64,000 nucleotides of DNA from Epiperipatus broadwayi (Eukaryota > Onychophora > Udeonychophora > Euonychophora > Peripatidae), in assembly GCA_028023455.1 (NCBI GenBank), contig JAQFVV010000056.1, positions 5,727,717 through 5,791,716 on the forward strand. The letters run 5' to 3'. Both the position numbers and the translations under genes were made by a program. Of the stretch, positions 1 through 12,839 are shown piece after piece; position 1 is the stretch's first letter, and each line of letters begins with the position of its first letter. The notes under the pieces were generated by a model, which made no database searches, was not told the DNA's origin, and saw only the letters and a list, made by a program, of their open reading frames with translations.

Positions 1-1925
1 GAATCACGTAACTTCAAAATCGTGTTAAATAAGTCCGTGTAAAAAGAGACCCAGGTGTATAATGAAGAAGTAGAGGACTTTTATATTATTTTTATACAGA
101 TATTCAAACTATTACTGAGGACACCAAACTACATTTTAAAAATTGTCAAAAGAGATTTTAATCTTAGAATTAAAGAACAATTGAAAGCTGTGTATATTTG
201 TAGAAAAAGAAAAAAATCATATATTATGAATTCTTTTTTTGAAAAAAATGGTAAATGAAAAAAAAACAGCATAATCATTTTGACCAAAAGCAAAATATGT
301 ATTTCAAGATTGTAGGTCCTTAACAAAATTTAAAATAAGAAATGATCATCAACTAGTAAGACATAAAATACATGTTAATGCAAAACTAGAAAAGTAAACA
401 CTAATAAAAAGGTCAGTATTAAGAGTAGATATGCTAACTTTCAGAAACATTCCAAAAAAATTGAAATTAAAATTTGTGAATCATTTTAAAATAATGATAA
501 GCTGGAAAGATTGGTGGAGACTTAACTGTTATCAATAAAAAAATAACTGGTGCTGTAGTAAAAGTTGCAACAAAAATAGCTATTACAAAAAAAACAGCTA
601 TTCATCAGTAAATTCTCAACTGAGCCAAGACAATGTAAAAAAAAAAGATAAATACAAAAATATTTAAAAAGTGATCTATTAAGAATTTCTCTAAAATGAT
701 ATGAAAAAGAATTGTTTATGATCTAAGACAGTAAGTTATTGAAAAAAAAATCAAAAACATAAAACAATATCTTGGTATAGGAAGACAAATTGTTTCAGCA
801 ATAATAAGAAAAGATACAACAACTCTTAGACTCTTAAAAAAATATAACATTTTGAAATTTACAGAAAACTTCTACAAAAAATAAGTAACTACTATATTTA
901 CTACAACTTTTAAATCGTTAAGCATTTTAAATGAAGATTTTAGGAATGCAATTTGATCTAAGAAGATAGAAATGTTATTCATATTTTAAAAAGTACAATT
1001 AAAAAAAACTAGTAAAATTGTTGGCAAAATTATACATCAAAAAAATGTCTCAGATGATAGAATGAAGAATGCAGTAGCAATATTGATTTTTTAAAAAAAT
1101 GAAAATAAATATAATAGAAATTATAGATAGTATCAGTCTTTTATTAGTTCTATGTGAAATCTTTACCAAAACAATTACAATTCATCTACTAAATTTTGGT
1201 TCAATCCAACAAAAAGAACAAACTAAATTCAATAGTTATTTTAATGCAGTGGATCACATCAAAATACTGAGAGAAATTAAAGGGAGTATTGAACATGATC
1301 ACCATTAGGCTTTGAATTTGTAAATTATAAAAAGGCAAAAGCATTAGAATGGACATTAAAATTAAAACTTTAAACCATTAAGATATTGAGTGGGAATATA
1401 GATTATATATATAGTGACCCTAAAATTACATTGATGAGAGTATATGATAGAATAATTCCATATTTCCAAAATTTTGAGAGCAGTTTTAAAAAAAAAATAT
1501 TTAAGGTAAAAGAATAAAAAAAAACAAAAACATTAAAATTAAGATACTGTGGCTGTTTTGCAATAAAGATTTACAGCTTCAGGAAATATGTTGCAAATAA
1601 AAAAATAAAACTAAAAAATAGCTAAAAAGTTCAAAATAATGTTCAATAGATTTTCTCAAAATAAAATAAAAATTGATATACATGAATAAAAAAAGTTAAC
1701 AAATAAACATACATTCATAAAATTATGAATACAGATGGAAACAATAGATTTTAAAGAAAGCAAAATGAAACCTGATCATATTGCTTTTCATAATATTTGA
1801 AAATGGTGAGATGTGAAGAGAGAAAGACTATGGATAAGGAAAACCGGCTCAAACTTGGGGAAATTCATTTGTTCAGCAGTGGATTGATAATGGTTGAAAA
1901 TGATGGTGAAATGATATATATATAT
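1..1925. other. AT-rich sequence without recognisable gene
   Basis: Very AT-rich, A-biased DNA with many short A runs. Every frame is closed by frequent stops and the few ORFs of about 65 codons are Lys/Asn/Ile-rich, as expected from composition alone. I recognise no repeat family, RNA gene or exon here. Confidence 0.6.
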
Positions 1926-3197
1926 AAAAGACATATTTTGCGGGTTCATCCGTGTTAAAATACTTTAAATATTGCCTACTAATTTATAACAACAAAAATT
2001 TTTATTTTCCCACACCAGTGAATAGCAGAATAATAAATATTACAATATTTCAATATAAATAAATACACTCCAGTAATTATCATCAACAATTTATACATAT
2101 ATAATTAAATTATTTTAGATTTACATTTAAACATTTAACATTATTTTTATTTATTTTACTTTAATTTACATTGATCTATATATAATTATTAACAACAAGA
2201 TGAATTTAATATCAAACTAAATTTCACCAAAACATTTCAAAAACATAACATCAAATACAATATATACTCAATTCAGAAAATATAAAAACCCTAGTATTCA
2301 TCAAGATACACCCCAATAACTAAACCAATAAAACCTTTAATCTCACCGTAACATACAACATATTTATCAAATATAAAACATATAACCCAAACACCTAAAC
2401 AACTAAATTTAATTTAACGACCTGAATAACTATAATTATTCAAATAAAATATCTACCTATTTAACCACAACACATTTCCAACAACCCAATCCATCTGATA
2501 CATCATATCAATTAAATACGACAACACAACAATATTCAAATTACACTAACAATAGTAAAATAGAACAATCCCACCCACAACAACAATAAACAAAACCCAT
2601 ATATCTCAACCCATCCATACAAACAGAATCAACCCCAATCTACTAACATAAATATACCAATCCATTACCAATCAACTACAAATAACAACCCAAATCCCCC
2701 CTAAATACTTCAAACACACATCACCCCACTTATACATTTTTATAATTAATTTACAAAACAAAAATCATATTTTTTTTTTTTTTTTTTTTTTTTTATATAT
2801 AATATAAAAAAAAAATTTGATATACCAACATTTTGACTTGGTCACACAAGTCATACTCTGGATGATAAAAGGTAGAAAGACGGTTGTAGAGGTGCTACAA
2901 TCACTGATTTGAAAAAAAAAAAACGTTAAAGTTCCACCAATAGCAAAAATGTTAAATTAAGATTGTTTTTTAAAAAAATCTTTTCAAATAGGAGGAAGTT
3001 TGCATGTATCATCTCGGTGATTGATACAATCTGGCCTTTTAAGTATCTCAATGGCTTCTGTAATTTTGCACTGGTATAGATTATCACATCTGGATATGAT
3101 CCTGGTACTAGAAAAATCAATTTTATGACCTGAATCCATAGTATGGAGTGAGTGCTGATGATGATGAGTGTTGTTTAACTGCATTAGCATGCTCATT
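1926..3197 (-). mobile_element. 5'-truncated Penelope-like element end, left arm of inverted pair, interrupted
   Basis: Read on the minus strand, 3277 to about 2984 encodes a peptide containing HKIDFSSTRI, then ITEAIEILKRP and a terminal CKLPPI. This resembles the extreme C-terminus of PLE polyproteins, after the GIY-YIG endonuclease. A 3' region with A/T runs follows outward. The arm is nearly the reverse complement of 3206-3645. Its outer tip (1926-1974) is separated from the rest (2818-3197) by the G-poor insert at 1975-2817. Only the 3' end of the element is present, with no reverse transcriptase or GIY-YIG core. The family call rests on the peptide pattern, recognised by eye. Confidence 0.6.
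1975..2817. other. Almost G-free insertion inside the PLE arm
   Basis: This segment is absent from the matching right arm, so it was inserted after (or during) formation of the inverted pair. From 1981 to 2760 I count 20 G against about 172 C; from 2281 to 2760, 10 G against about 131 C. It is not a simple repeat and has no long ORF. It ends in a T run (2769-2794) followed by TA-rich DNA. The origin is unknown. A strand-specific G-to-A (opposite-strand C-to-T) mutation process on an older sequence is one explanation; a mitochondrial insert with strand-biased composition is another. Confidence 0.65.
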
Positions 3198-3205
3198 AGG
3201 AGAGA

Positions 3206-3650
3206 TGAGCATGCTAATGCAGTTAAACAACACTCATTATCATCAGCACTCTCACTCCATACTATGGATTCAGTCATAAAATTGATTTTTCTAGTACCAG
3301 GATCATATCCAGATATGATAATCTATATCAGTGCAAAATTAGAGAAGCCATTGAGATACTTGAAAGGCCAGATTGTATCAATAAGTGAGATGATACATGC
3401 AAAATTCCTCCTATTTGAAAAGATTTTTTTAAAAAAACAATCTTAAATTTAACATTTTTGCTATTGGTGTACCTTTAAGGTTTTTTTTCTTTCAAATCAG
3501 TGATTGTAGCGCCTCTACAACTGTCTTTCTACCTTTAATCACCCAGTAGATGACTTGTGTAACCAAGTCAAAACATCGGTATATCAATATTTAAAATATT
3601 TTAACACAGATGAACCTGCAAAATATGTCTTTTATATATGAAACCTGTGA
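3206..3650 (+). mobile_element. 5'-truncated Penelope-like element end, right arm of inverted pair
   Basis: This is the mirror copy of the left arm. Translated on the plus strand it gives SHKIDFSSTRIISRYDN, then IREAIEILERP and CKIPPI, with one in-frame stop before the last segment. Outward lies a 3' tail with the motif at 3555-3600 also seen (reverse complemented) in the left arm. The truncated 5' ends of the two copies meet around 3197-3206, separated by only a few bases, so the transcript of either strand would fold into a long hairpin. Paired inverted insertions with truncated 5' ends are common for PLEs. Confidence 0.6.
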
Positions 3651-6600
3651 AAGTCTTCGTATCAACATATATATATATACTCTTCTACACTAACAATATA
3701 TTGACAGAAATGAATCATATATATATATATACAGAATCCAATCTTAATTATACATATAAACATGCCACAAGCAATAAAAAATATAGATAAAAATTACATT
3801 ATTTAGAACACTGAAAACATTCAATTTTATTTTGACTATTTTGTTTTATACGGGCATTCTTCTATATAAATATTTTTCCATGTGAGCATTTTTTTTCTCC
3901 AGTGGGCAATGAGATTTTTTTATACGTATATATTTTGGGTCATGCTTTGATGTAATGTCATTCATTATTCACTAATATTCCAGTCACTGAAGCATTAGGC
4001 AAGGTATCACATCAGTGAAAGACTTCTAACAATACAATTTACCCAGCAAAATATTCACACTATAACATTTTTTCCCATTATAGACAACATTTCAAATTCA
4101 AATGTGTTAATCAATCTCCTGTATTTTTTATTAACCTTTAATGAACAATTTAAAAATCTAAGCATTAACATCAACAAAACTAAATACACATAAAACTATT
4201 ATTCTGCTAAATGACTATCAAAAAGTGGGATATAGATTCTTTATCAACATAAAATAAAAACATTTAAAAATTGCATATAAAAATGTTCCGTACAATTCAT
4301 AAATTATAACTTTTAGACCATAAGATCTGTTGGTATGTGCTTTAGCTTGATAGATGTAATTAAGATCAACTCTATTATCATAAGGACATATTTTTATAAA
4401 GCAAATAAATAGTAAAAGATTTCCAAAAGACTGAACCAGTTTATATTATAAGTACAGAAATATTGATTGCTTTCATTAGAAGAATATGGATCAAGACAAA
4501 ATAAATAATGATCTGCAATTAGGAAAGTTCTTTAAAATTTTCATAAAGCAAGGTCTGCTACAGAAGTAAAAGTCTAAAAATATAGTGTATGATTTATGTG
4601 TACATATTTGTGGTTAATAAATTAGTTTTCTAAGTCATTTCAAAACTCATTTATGAATGACTGCCAATATATTGGAATTATATAGTGATAAATAAATTAA
4701 ATATCCTGAAAATTTTCAAGCATTATCTATGGTTAAAATTTATTCATAGTGTCATAATATCAAGGTCTAACTGCTGAATAAATGAAAATAAATTCATGTT
4801 CATCAATGGTCTGAGATTTGAACACAGAAAGTAAATTTAGACAATAGATAACCACTACAAAAACAAAACTCCAATAGATAAAAACGTTTAACAGCCTTAT
4901 TGAATATGTCTTATTTAATGCTATATAATTTAAATATTACATAGTTCTGAAAAACCAGGTTTTCACAAGGTTATTAAAATAATATTTACTGATTCTACTT
5001 TGTGGATAGAAATTAAAGTCATACTGAATAAGGCTGATTAAATAGTTCTGCCTATTGAAATTAAGATTTCATAATTGTCATTGTCTGAATCGATTTCCCA
5101 TATAAATCACAGGCCTTAAATAAAAATATTAAATTTGCAGTTAAATATTAACATTATAAGACGATAAATTAAATTTAACTATAAATGGTGATGGAAATCA
5201 TTACTCCAAGATAATATATATGTATTCAAATAAAATGCCCTTAAATGTTTTGATAAATTGCAATCAATTACTAAAAATCAAGCGATAGACAAATTCCACT
5301 TTTTTTTTTGCATGTAATATAAACTAAATACCAAAAATCAATCCATGGACTAAAGCAATCAATTAATGTCATTTCTTTTTATAAATAATATAGCCTCACA
5401 ACCAAAATCACAATTTCTTTTTAATCTTATGGTACATTAATAATAATTTAAAAATAAAGTTGCAATTTGTTAGAATGATTCTTGCAAATAATTTGAAATC
5501 AATGTCCTACTTGTAATCGACCTCATTTCCTAAAGTGTTGTAAATGTTTAGTTATACTATGCAAAGTCAATATTTTTAGGGGCACATCAAGAAAAGAGTT
5601 GAATTAAAATATTCACTTATGAATACACATATTGGTATAGAATCATAATGTACTCATGATGATGACTTCTAGAAGTATGAAGATAAACAGACATCATTAA
5701 TAGCAATTTAAAAAAATAAAAATATATGGCAATCAACAGAAAGTTCATGGATTGGCGTATCTCTCCCATTTAGAATAAAAACTACATATTAAAAAGCGGT
5801 CCTCACATATTTAATTATGCATAGCATGATTCAATTTTTTGATTATTGCATTATGTATCATGTTTTACTTGATTACAAGTCCTCATATTTTTGAAAACCA
5901 AAAAAAAAAAAAACAAACTTCTTAGAACATACTTTTTAAAGCATTTATCAAAAACTGAGAATAATATAAGAGTTTTGAAAAGTTTGCGCTGCTAAAAAAT
6001 ACACAGTTTTTTTAAAGTTAAAAACAAAAAATTGCTGAAGCTAATAAGCTAATATTTTCTTGAATTTATACCCAAAAAAACCCAAAATGAAAAAAAAAGG
6101 GTTACATCATAATAGTTTGCAGTTATGAAAATCTTAAAACTTCTGGTAATTTAAAATCAGATTTTATCCTTTCCTTATTTGTATATAATTCAATAAATAG
6201 TGATAGTCAGAAGCACTGCTAAGCTGGAAATTTTTTAAAAAATAAGTATATAATCTTTCTAGCATAGTATACAATCACTATTCATTGAATTAAAATCTTA
6301 TGGTAAAGTTGTAGCTAGGAGAAAACTTATAGCAATAATTTATAAAAGGTTATATCAGTATATGATCTAAAAAAAAGATGCAATGTAATGATCATTTTTA
6401 CTTTTTATGTAAATGTTTTGAAGAAACGCAATGGCAAATTTGAATTGAAGAATATACAAGAATCAAAAGTGAGTAAAAAAAAAGAGGGGATGGGAGTGGA
6501 GAAGAATGTATATACATTAAAGAAGAAGGATGATGGAAGGGAGAGAATGAGTGAAAAGCAAATTTTACTAAAAGAACAGATATTTCTCAAAATTTACTTT

Positions 6601-6998
6601 AAAAAAACAAAACAAAATAAAATTTAGTCACTAAAAAAAGACTTCAACTATTACTACATTCCCCATCTCACTTTTTAATTTTTGATATTTATTATACATA
6701 ATAGAACAATATACATAATGAAAGAAATTAATTATTTACTGAGAAATATAACTAAATATAAGGAGAGTCATTACAGTTTACTTTCATATTAAAATTTTGA
6801 ATATTGATAAAAATCAAATCAAGATGGAAATGATTGCTGATTACTATCCATTTTGTTTTTATTTGTCATTAAGTAAATGCAATTTATTCCATTTTCAAAT
6901 TATCAATCAAATTTTATTCACCTAAAAGATAAGTTTTGTTGAGAATTGCTGTATTACTTCTACATCAGGTCTTCTCATCTACAAGCACTGACCTATAT
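3651..6998. other. AT-rich sequence; one small inverted repeat
   Basis: TA microsatellites lie near 3668-3735. The only other structure I see is an inverted repeat of about 17 bp with one mismatch (6188-6204 against 6274-6290), perhaps a decayed MITE. No exon or protein-family match was recognised. The 79-codon ORF at 6388-6627 is Lys-rich low-complexity sequence. Confidence 0.5.
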
Positions 6999-7740
6999 CC
7001 CTTGTAGCGGCTGTTACTTTATTGGCCAAGTGAGATAAAAGTGTAAACTTTTAATTGGTTAAAATCACACTCAAGCCTCAAAATATATTCATCTTTTAAT
7101 ATTATATTCACTTTAGTTTCGTTTGTAAAAAGTATATTAATAATTTGTCAGGTTATCAAAGTGAACGAAAGTTTTTTCAAAAATAAATTTCTATTTATTT
7201 ATTATAGAAATATTTGATAGCGGCAAATTTAAAAATGAAAGTTAGTGACCAATTAAAAAGAGTTGCTGACATAGTTGATTTCTTTCTCAGTTTTACGCTG
7301 AAGAAAAGTAAATATTTTTTTGCTAAAATCTTAAATATTTTTACTAAAATCTTAAATATTTTTCTAAAATAATTCTATTTTTAGCATATTTTATTAAAAT
7401 AATATATATAATTTGTCAAAAAATACTTTTAAAATGGTCTAAAACATTTGTTTATCATTTACGAAATGAAACAAAAAAGATCGTAGCGTTTTTCTTTGAT
7501 TAGGTGGTTTTCTTTGTCCTTGACAGCCAATCAGAATGTCCTTGATGGCTAAGAGCCAATCAGCACTAAGCTTACTTCTTTGTTAGATCTTTAGCATCAG
7601 TTTTATTGATTTTTTACTTGTAAAATAATTCAAGAGAGGGCAGCATCTTACAGAGCTTTTTATAGCCTTTCAAATGACGGTAAAAGATTTTACCGTAGCA
7701 TTAAAAACGATGGAATTTGAGTGACTTCAAGCGGCCAGGA
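6999..7740 (+). mobile_element. TTAA-type (piggyBac-like) non-autonomous element, copy A
   Basis: It shares about 700 bp of collinear similarity with 16387-17092 and with the outer element at 53649-55260. Shared landmarks are the GCGGC start, the AATTGG block, AACGAAAGTT, the AGCCAATCAG stretch near 7530-7560, TTTTTTACTTGTAAAATAATTC near 7610 and the GAGTGACTTC end. The flanking TTAA visible in the 53.6 kb copy has decayed here, so this is an old copy. There is no transposase ORF, so it would depend on a piggyBac-type transposase supplied in trans. The superfamily assignment comes from the TTAA/CCC...GGG termini of the better copy. Confidence 0.6.
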
Positions 7741-8130
7741 GTCAACTCATAAAAAACACGCTAAAGAATATTGTACAGAGTATAAACATTTCACAAATCT
7801 AGATATAGATACAATTGAAATCATACCTTTATTATTACCACGGCCTAATTATTGTTGCTGATATTGTAACTGTTTCCATTGTTCAAATAGAAAATCTGCT
7901 AAGTCCAACTATCTATCCAGATTTTGTGAGATGGACTATTTTAAATCACACTTTTATATTCTTATACATGTGAGGAGAAAAGATAATAAAAAAATTATAA
8001 ATAGGGCTGAAAAAGTAGCAATCATTTTTAAAATGAAACATCCTTCTCAATTCCAGTCTTAAAAGCAACTAGAAAGACATCTAGTCATCATTTTTTCAAT
8101 GGCAACAGCTTTGCATATTTTACAAACATA
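7741..8130. other. No recognisable feature
   Basis: Ordinary AT-rich DNA between the TTAA-type element and the twin palindromes. No gene or repeat was recognised. Confidence 0.4.
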
Positions 8131-8138
8131 TACAGACT

Positions 8139-8182
<44 letters not shown>

Positions 8183-8190
8183 AGTCTGTA
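8131..8190. repeat. Perfect 60-bp palindrome with TA core
   Basis: The half TACAGACTTG followed by (CA)(TA)n is matched exactly by its reverse complement ending in CAAGTCTGTA, with the dyad at 8160/8161 and no spacer. It could extrude as a cruciform or form an RNA hairpin. It abuts a second, unrelated perfect palindrome. Such structures are hard to clone and assemble, so the exact TA length may be unreliable. Confidence 0.9.
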
Positions 8191-8232
8191 TTGGTGCCAT
8201 ATATATATATATATATATATATATGGCACCAA
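8191..8232. repeat. Perfect 42-bp palindrome with TA core
   Basis: TTGGTGCCAT plus TA repeats is followed exactly by the reverse complement ending in ATGGCACCAA; the dyad lies at 8211/8212. It begins at the base after the previous palindrome ends. The two have different unique arms (TACAGACTTG and TTGGTGCC), so they are not copies of one unit. Confidence 0.9.
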
Positions 8233-9473
8233 AACACAATTATTTTGTGAATCACTTAGCACTTGGGCAATATGGACATATTTATACTTGAACTTCAATT
8301 ATTTTTGCAACCGTTTCTATTTATTATATAGTTATCTTGCTTGATATATAATATAAAATTATGTTTATTTATTAACTACTAAAATCATTGTTGAATTAGT
8401 TTTGTACTTCTTGTGTACATAGGTTTGAATTTCATTATATGAAACAACTTTGCATCTTGTGGATGAAAGGTTGACGTTTTACCTAACCTGCTTTATTTAT
8501 ATTCTTATGTTTGGCCCATAGAAAGCACGGCAGAAATAATTTAGCATTTTAGTGATATAGATATTTTGTATCTGAATTTCAACTAGTATTTGTAATTAGT
8601 TTTATATATACATATATAAAACAAGAAAAAGAGTGGAATTAGAATTATTGCATCTGTAATTAAAAAATCTCACCAGAGAGAGATGAGTGACAGCACAGAA
8701 GACTCATGACAATGGGCCTTATATTAAACTAAGTAACTGGAGAAAGATACACTCAAAAAGAGAGAAAGAAGTCTACACTTAGAAACATATCTTAAGACTT
8801 TAATGAGGCAACACTTTATGAAAGTTGCTTCATTTTGTATCCTAATCAGCAATCTGAATTCAGCATTTGAAATTTATATGTATATAAGTAATAATATAAC
8901 TAAATGAAAAGATGTCAAATAATGCAACAAGTTGTTAATAAAATTATACTAAACAATAAACTGGATTTTTTTTTTGGATCGAGTTAATTGCATAATGATA
9001 AGACAAATAAAGTTTAGCGATATTTATTTTATTTAAAAAAAAAGATGAGATAATTCACAAAAACAAATTGAAGTATATTAAAAATGCCTGTAGCAACTAG
9101 CTGACAACTCAACATATTGTTTCAATTATTTCAAACTCATTTAATCTATTGTAAACACTCATAATTTTAAAATTTAGATTTTTTAAAAACTTGTCTTCAA
9201 GTTTAGTTACAAAAAAAGAAATAAAATCAACATTTATTCTAAATGACTTTAAGGCTATCTGATAAAACGAGCTGATAAAAATAAAGAAGTTGAAATGCTT
9301 AATAAATTAATGAGTACTGACTGAATTATTACATTTTGAAAATCATAAAGTTGATAATAAATATACTAGATCCTCGATTTGAGTGGTTAATGATAACTAG
9401 AATAGATCATTGAATAGCAAATCTGATTAAAATCAAAAGTCTAATCTCATAAAATATGGATATAATTTGTTTA
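8233..9473. other. No recognisable feature
   Basis: AT-rich DNA with short TA runs. All frames are closed. I see no repeat family or exon. Confidence 0.4.
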
Positions 9474-9957
9474 AACTTCAACCCATATTTGTGACCTGAC
9501 AACCACAAATCAATAATCCATGTAATAATAATGAAATTTTAATTTACAATTTAACATAAAACGTCACACATAAGAAGTGTCTGCTATATCTTTTTAAGCA
9601 AATACTGTAGTTTCAATTTTATAAATTTAATACGACTTGGACATTTTCATCAGCAATTTTCATGTCAGCACAAAGAGAAAAAAAGGATTCAATTTCTTTA
9701 AATTTCAATTCATATTTATGATCTCAAAACCATAAACCAATATTCCACATGTTAAAAAATATTGCGTAAAAAAAACATAAGTTAGTAAAAATAAAATTTC
9801 AATTGATAAAGTAGTATGAAATGTCACATAAAACAATTGGCTACTGCTGTCTCTTTCAGGCAAATACAACAGTTGAATTTTATGAATTTAATATCACTTC
9901 GGTATTGTATGATACTTTCTATCAACAATTTTTATTACAACACAAAGAAATAAAAAA
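9474..9957. repeat. Diverged tandem duplication, unit about 227 bp
   Basis: Copy 1 (from 9474) and copy 2 (from about 9701) share, in order, a 'TTCAA..CATATTT.TGA.CT' start, an 'ACCA.AAA.CAATA.TCCA' block, a 'GTCACA.A' block, 'TTTAATA.CACTT/GACTTGG' and an 'A.CACAAAGA.A' end. They have many point differences and small indels, so the duplication is old. Origin unknown. Confidence 0.6.
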
Positions 9958-10552
9958 AATACAAATATAATAAATTTTACTAATTAATTTATTTTTTTGA
10001 AATATAGTGATACATAATCCATATAATTTTTAAATTAAATTCTATCTTCAGGATGCACATATTATATGTACATTTTAAAAATATTGAACTGTATATTAAA
10101 AGACATACAATATTCCAATTTTTTGTTACTTATTTTTACAATAGTTTTATAAATATATAAGCATGTATATATGATATGTACATGCTAAAAATATCTACTA
10201 TATATATTTTTGAGATGAACTCATTGCAACTATTTATATATAATTAAAGTGCCCTCTAGCTGCAACATATGACAATACAATTGCAAAAATATTTAGGACT
10301 GAAATTTGTATTTATTATATATATATACATGTGTGTGTTTGCTTTTATTTGGTGGTCCTTGAGTATTCTGAGGCAAATGGAACAGTGATTACAATGATTT
10401 CATACTAAATGATGTGGATTAATGTTATTCACTATATACATATGTAAATAATAGAGTAAACCACTTGTTTCTCAGGTTATGAATAAATAATACTATTGAC
10501 AATTAGTTTAATAAATTAACATTTCTATACTCTACGATTTTAAATATTAATG

Positions 10553-10740
10553 TAAAATAATACTTACCCAGAATTTAAATATAAAATTTTAACAACATTT
10601 ATTGTACCAAATATACTTTCAATATTTTCATGTCATATTCATGGTCAGTCTGCTGAGAATATGATGTGAAAATGTTAAAAGTATACTTGGTACAATATAT
10701 ATTGTTAAAATTTTATGTTTAAACTCTGAATATTATTTTA
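10553..10740. mobile_element. Foldback MITE-like element, about 188 bp
   Basis: The left half, starting TAAAATAATACTT, is mirrored by the right half, ending TGAATATTATTTTA. The complementarity is imperfect but nearly continuous, and a short centre lies near 10640-10665. Inner arm pairs include AAAATTTTAACAA with TTGTTAAAATTTT and GTACCAAATATACTT with AAGTATACTTGGTAC. There is no coding capacity and the superfamily is not determined. Confidence 0.65.
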
Positions 10741-11205
10741 CTTTAATAATTATTAATGTCATGTTTTCATCTGGTTGATATACTGAATTCCCTGTATCTT
10801 CATCAATGTTGGAAAGAGTAAATGTATAAACATTAAAAACTTAATTAAAGAATAAATGGTTCCATTAAACTCTTGAACCATTATCAATAAAGTGTTATTT
10901 ATTCTTAGCCCAAGAGAAGGTGATTCATTATTAAAATAAGATAATGAAAAGTAAAATTTAGTCTCCATTCTTGCACAATTGATTATTAATTTAGTAATTA
11001 TTAATGCCAGATTTCATCTGGTTAATAATTCAATTAATTTTGCATTTCCATTACTTGAGATAATATTAAGCTTATAAATATTAAAAGCTTAAAGAATAGA
11101 TGGATCCATTCTATTCTTAATATTCTGTCAACATATTAATATTTATTCAAAATTTAAGAGGGAAGTGTTTTACTCCATTAATTATTTATATATATTTGAG
11201 CTATG

Positions 11206-11208
<3 letters not shown>

Positions 11209-11301
<93 letters not shown>
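11209..11301. repeat. (TA)n microsatellite, about 93 bp
   Basis: An uninterrupted TA dinucleotide run. Shorter TA runs occur throughout the window (for example 22240-22262, 31665-31685, 48309-48336 and 50329-50350). Confidence 0.95.
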
Positions 11302-11303
<2 letters not shown>

Positions 11304-12839
11304 TTGTTTAAAAATATTTTAGTAAAATAAGCACATTACATATGACAGTGCAGTTCAGAATTCATCACAATAATGAACTTGATTTAGGGATTTAATACAA
11401 TGGTAGAAAAGCAGATGATAGAATTAAAAATTTCTCAATTGATTCTCAGTTGAGTAAACAAAAACAATCCCAGATTAGTCAAACAAATGGAATCATTTTA
11501 TTTAAAATGTCACCTTTTTATATATTTTATATTTAGTGCTTTACATCACATTAAAATGCACAATTTTATATTCATTGACTTCTCAAAATACACATTAAAA
11601 ATTTCTTGTATTGTGATTAAAGATTCATCTCATAATAATACATTGCTGCTTTGGAGCCAAACAAGTTCAAAGACTATACATTGAATGGTTTAGTTTGGAT
11701 TCTAATAATTCTATATTTTAGTTTTCATTCTTTGATGGTAGAAATAATTAAAAGAAAAAAGCTCTGCCACTTTGAAAATTTTGATAGGCATTGTTTTATT
11801 TATTCCTACAGGCAAAAGGTAAGTTGTTGTTATTATAATTAATATTATTTGGCAGATTGCTGCTAATTTTTAATTTTAGTTAATTTTATATTGCTACATA
11901 TCTGATTTGGAAAATATTTATGATAGCTAGGTGTAGTATTTGTAACAACGTATTGGTTAGTAATGGGAATTATATCTGTCAAGATTATAACATTCACACA
12001 TGTTCAACATTATCAGAAAATATGTAGATATATGTCATTAAAGAAAAAGCTAAGAGATATTCCTTTAGCAAAAACTGTTTTTCTTCTTCTAATGTGGATT
12101 TAAATTCTATTGTTACATCAGATGATCATCAAACTCCGTTTTGCAATAGATTATGGAAAATGCAATTATTGCCAGTACTTCATAATGCCTTATCAGAGCT
12201 CACACATACCTCAAAAATACAGGCTGATTTTAATATTTTACTCATTTGTCTAGTGTTTGTAATGCATTTGATAAAGATTTAGCTTCACTGAAGGATAAGG
12301 GCAGCTTTGGAAAGATTACAAATGAATTTTGAAACCAAATAACAAGATATTTATTGACTTGTCAGTTTCCAAAACGGTGGCTAAGCTTGAAAGTGAACGA
12401 TTATCTAACAATGTTATTGGTTTTACTTCTTGTAACTTGGTTAGATGATTCACAAGTAGAAATTTGTTATAACTGTATTTGATATATTATCCTTAAAAAA
12501 TAACAGTCAACACATTTATATTAATCAATGGATTTCTTTGGTTATTTGAAATATTTTTGGAAAGCAAAGCAAAACTGCCATGATCAGCATTAAGATGTAG
12601 TATTTATTTGAAATGGTTTAGTCTAATTATACTAATTTTTCTAGTATTCTAGTTAAGAATAAAATGGAATTATTATCTTGCTGATCTTTAGTTTTCAGTA
12701 TATGATCTAATTTTATTGTGATTATGAAGATTTAAAAAAATTTACATATGGATATTTAGAATTTTGTTCATTTTATTAATTAAATATATAAATGATCTTC
12801 CATAAGGTTTTTATGATATTATTGTTTTGTCTGAATTAT
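11302..12839. other. Possible decayed LINE flank, nothing firm
   Basis: Codon-like stretches occur on the plus strand, for example 12094-12282 with LNSIVTSDDHQTPFCN. They lie just upstream of a LINE endonuclease relic and could be its decayed N-terminal part. I cannot assign domains. Confidence 0.25.

Noticed and set aside
2281-2760. Mitochondrial insert as the established origin of the G-poor tract
   Set aside because: The composition could fit, but no frame resembles a mitochondrial protein and stops are frequent. It is kept only as an alternative until a search is done.
8059-8344. ORFs with long Ile-Tyr repeats on both strands
   Set aside because: They are translations of the TA cores of the twin palindromes.
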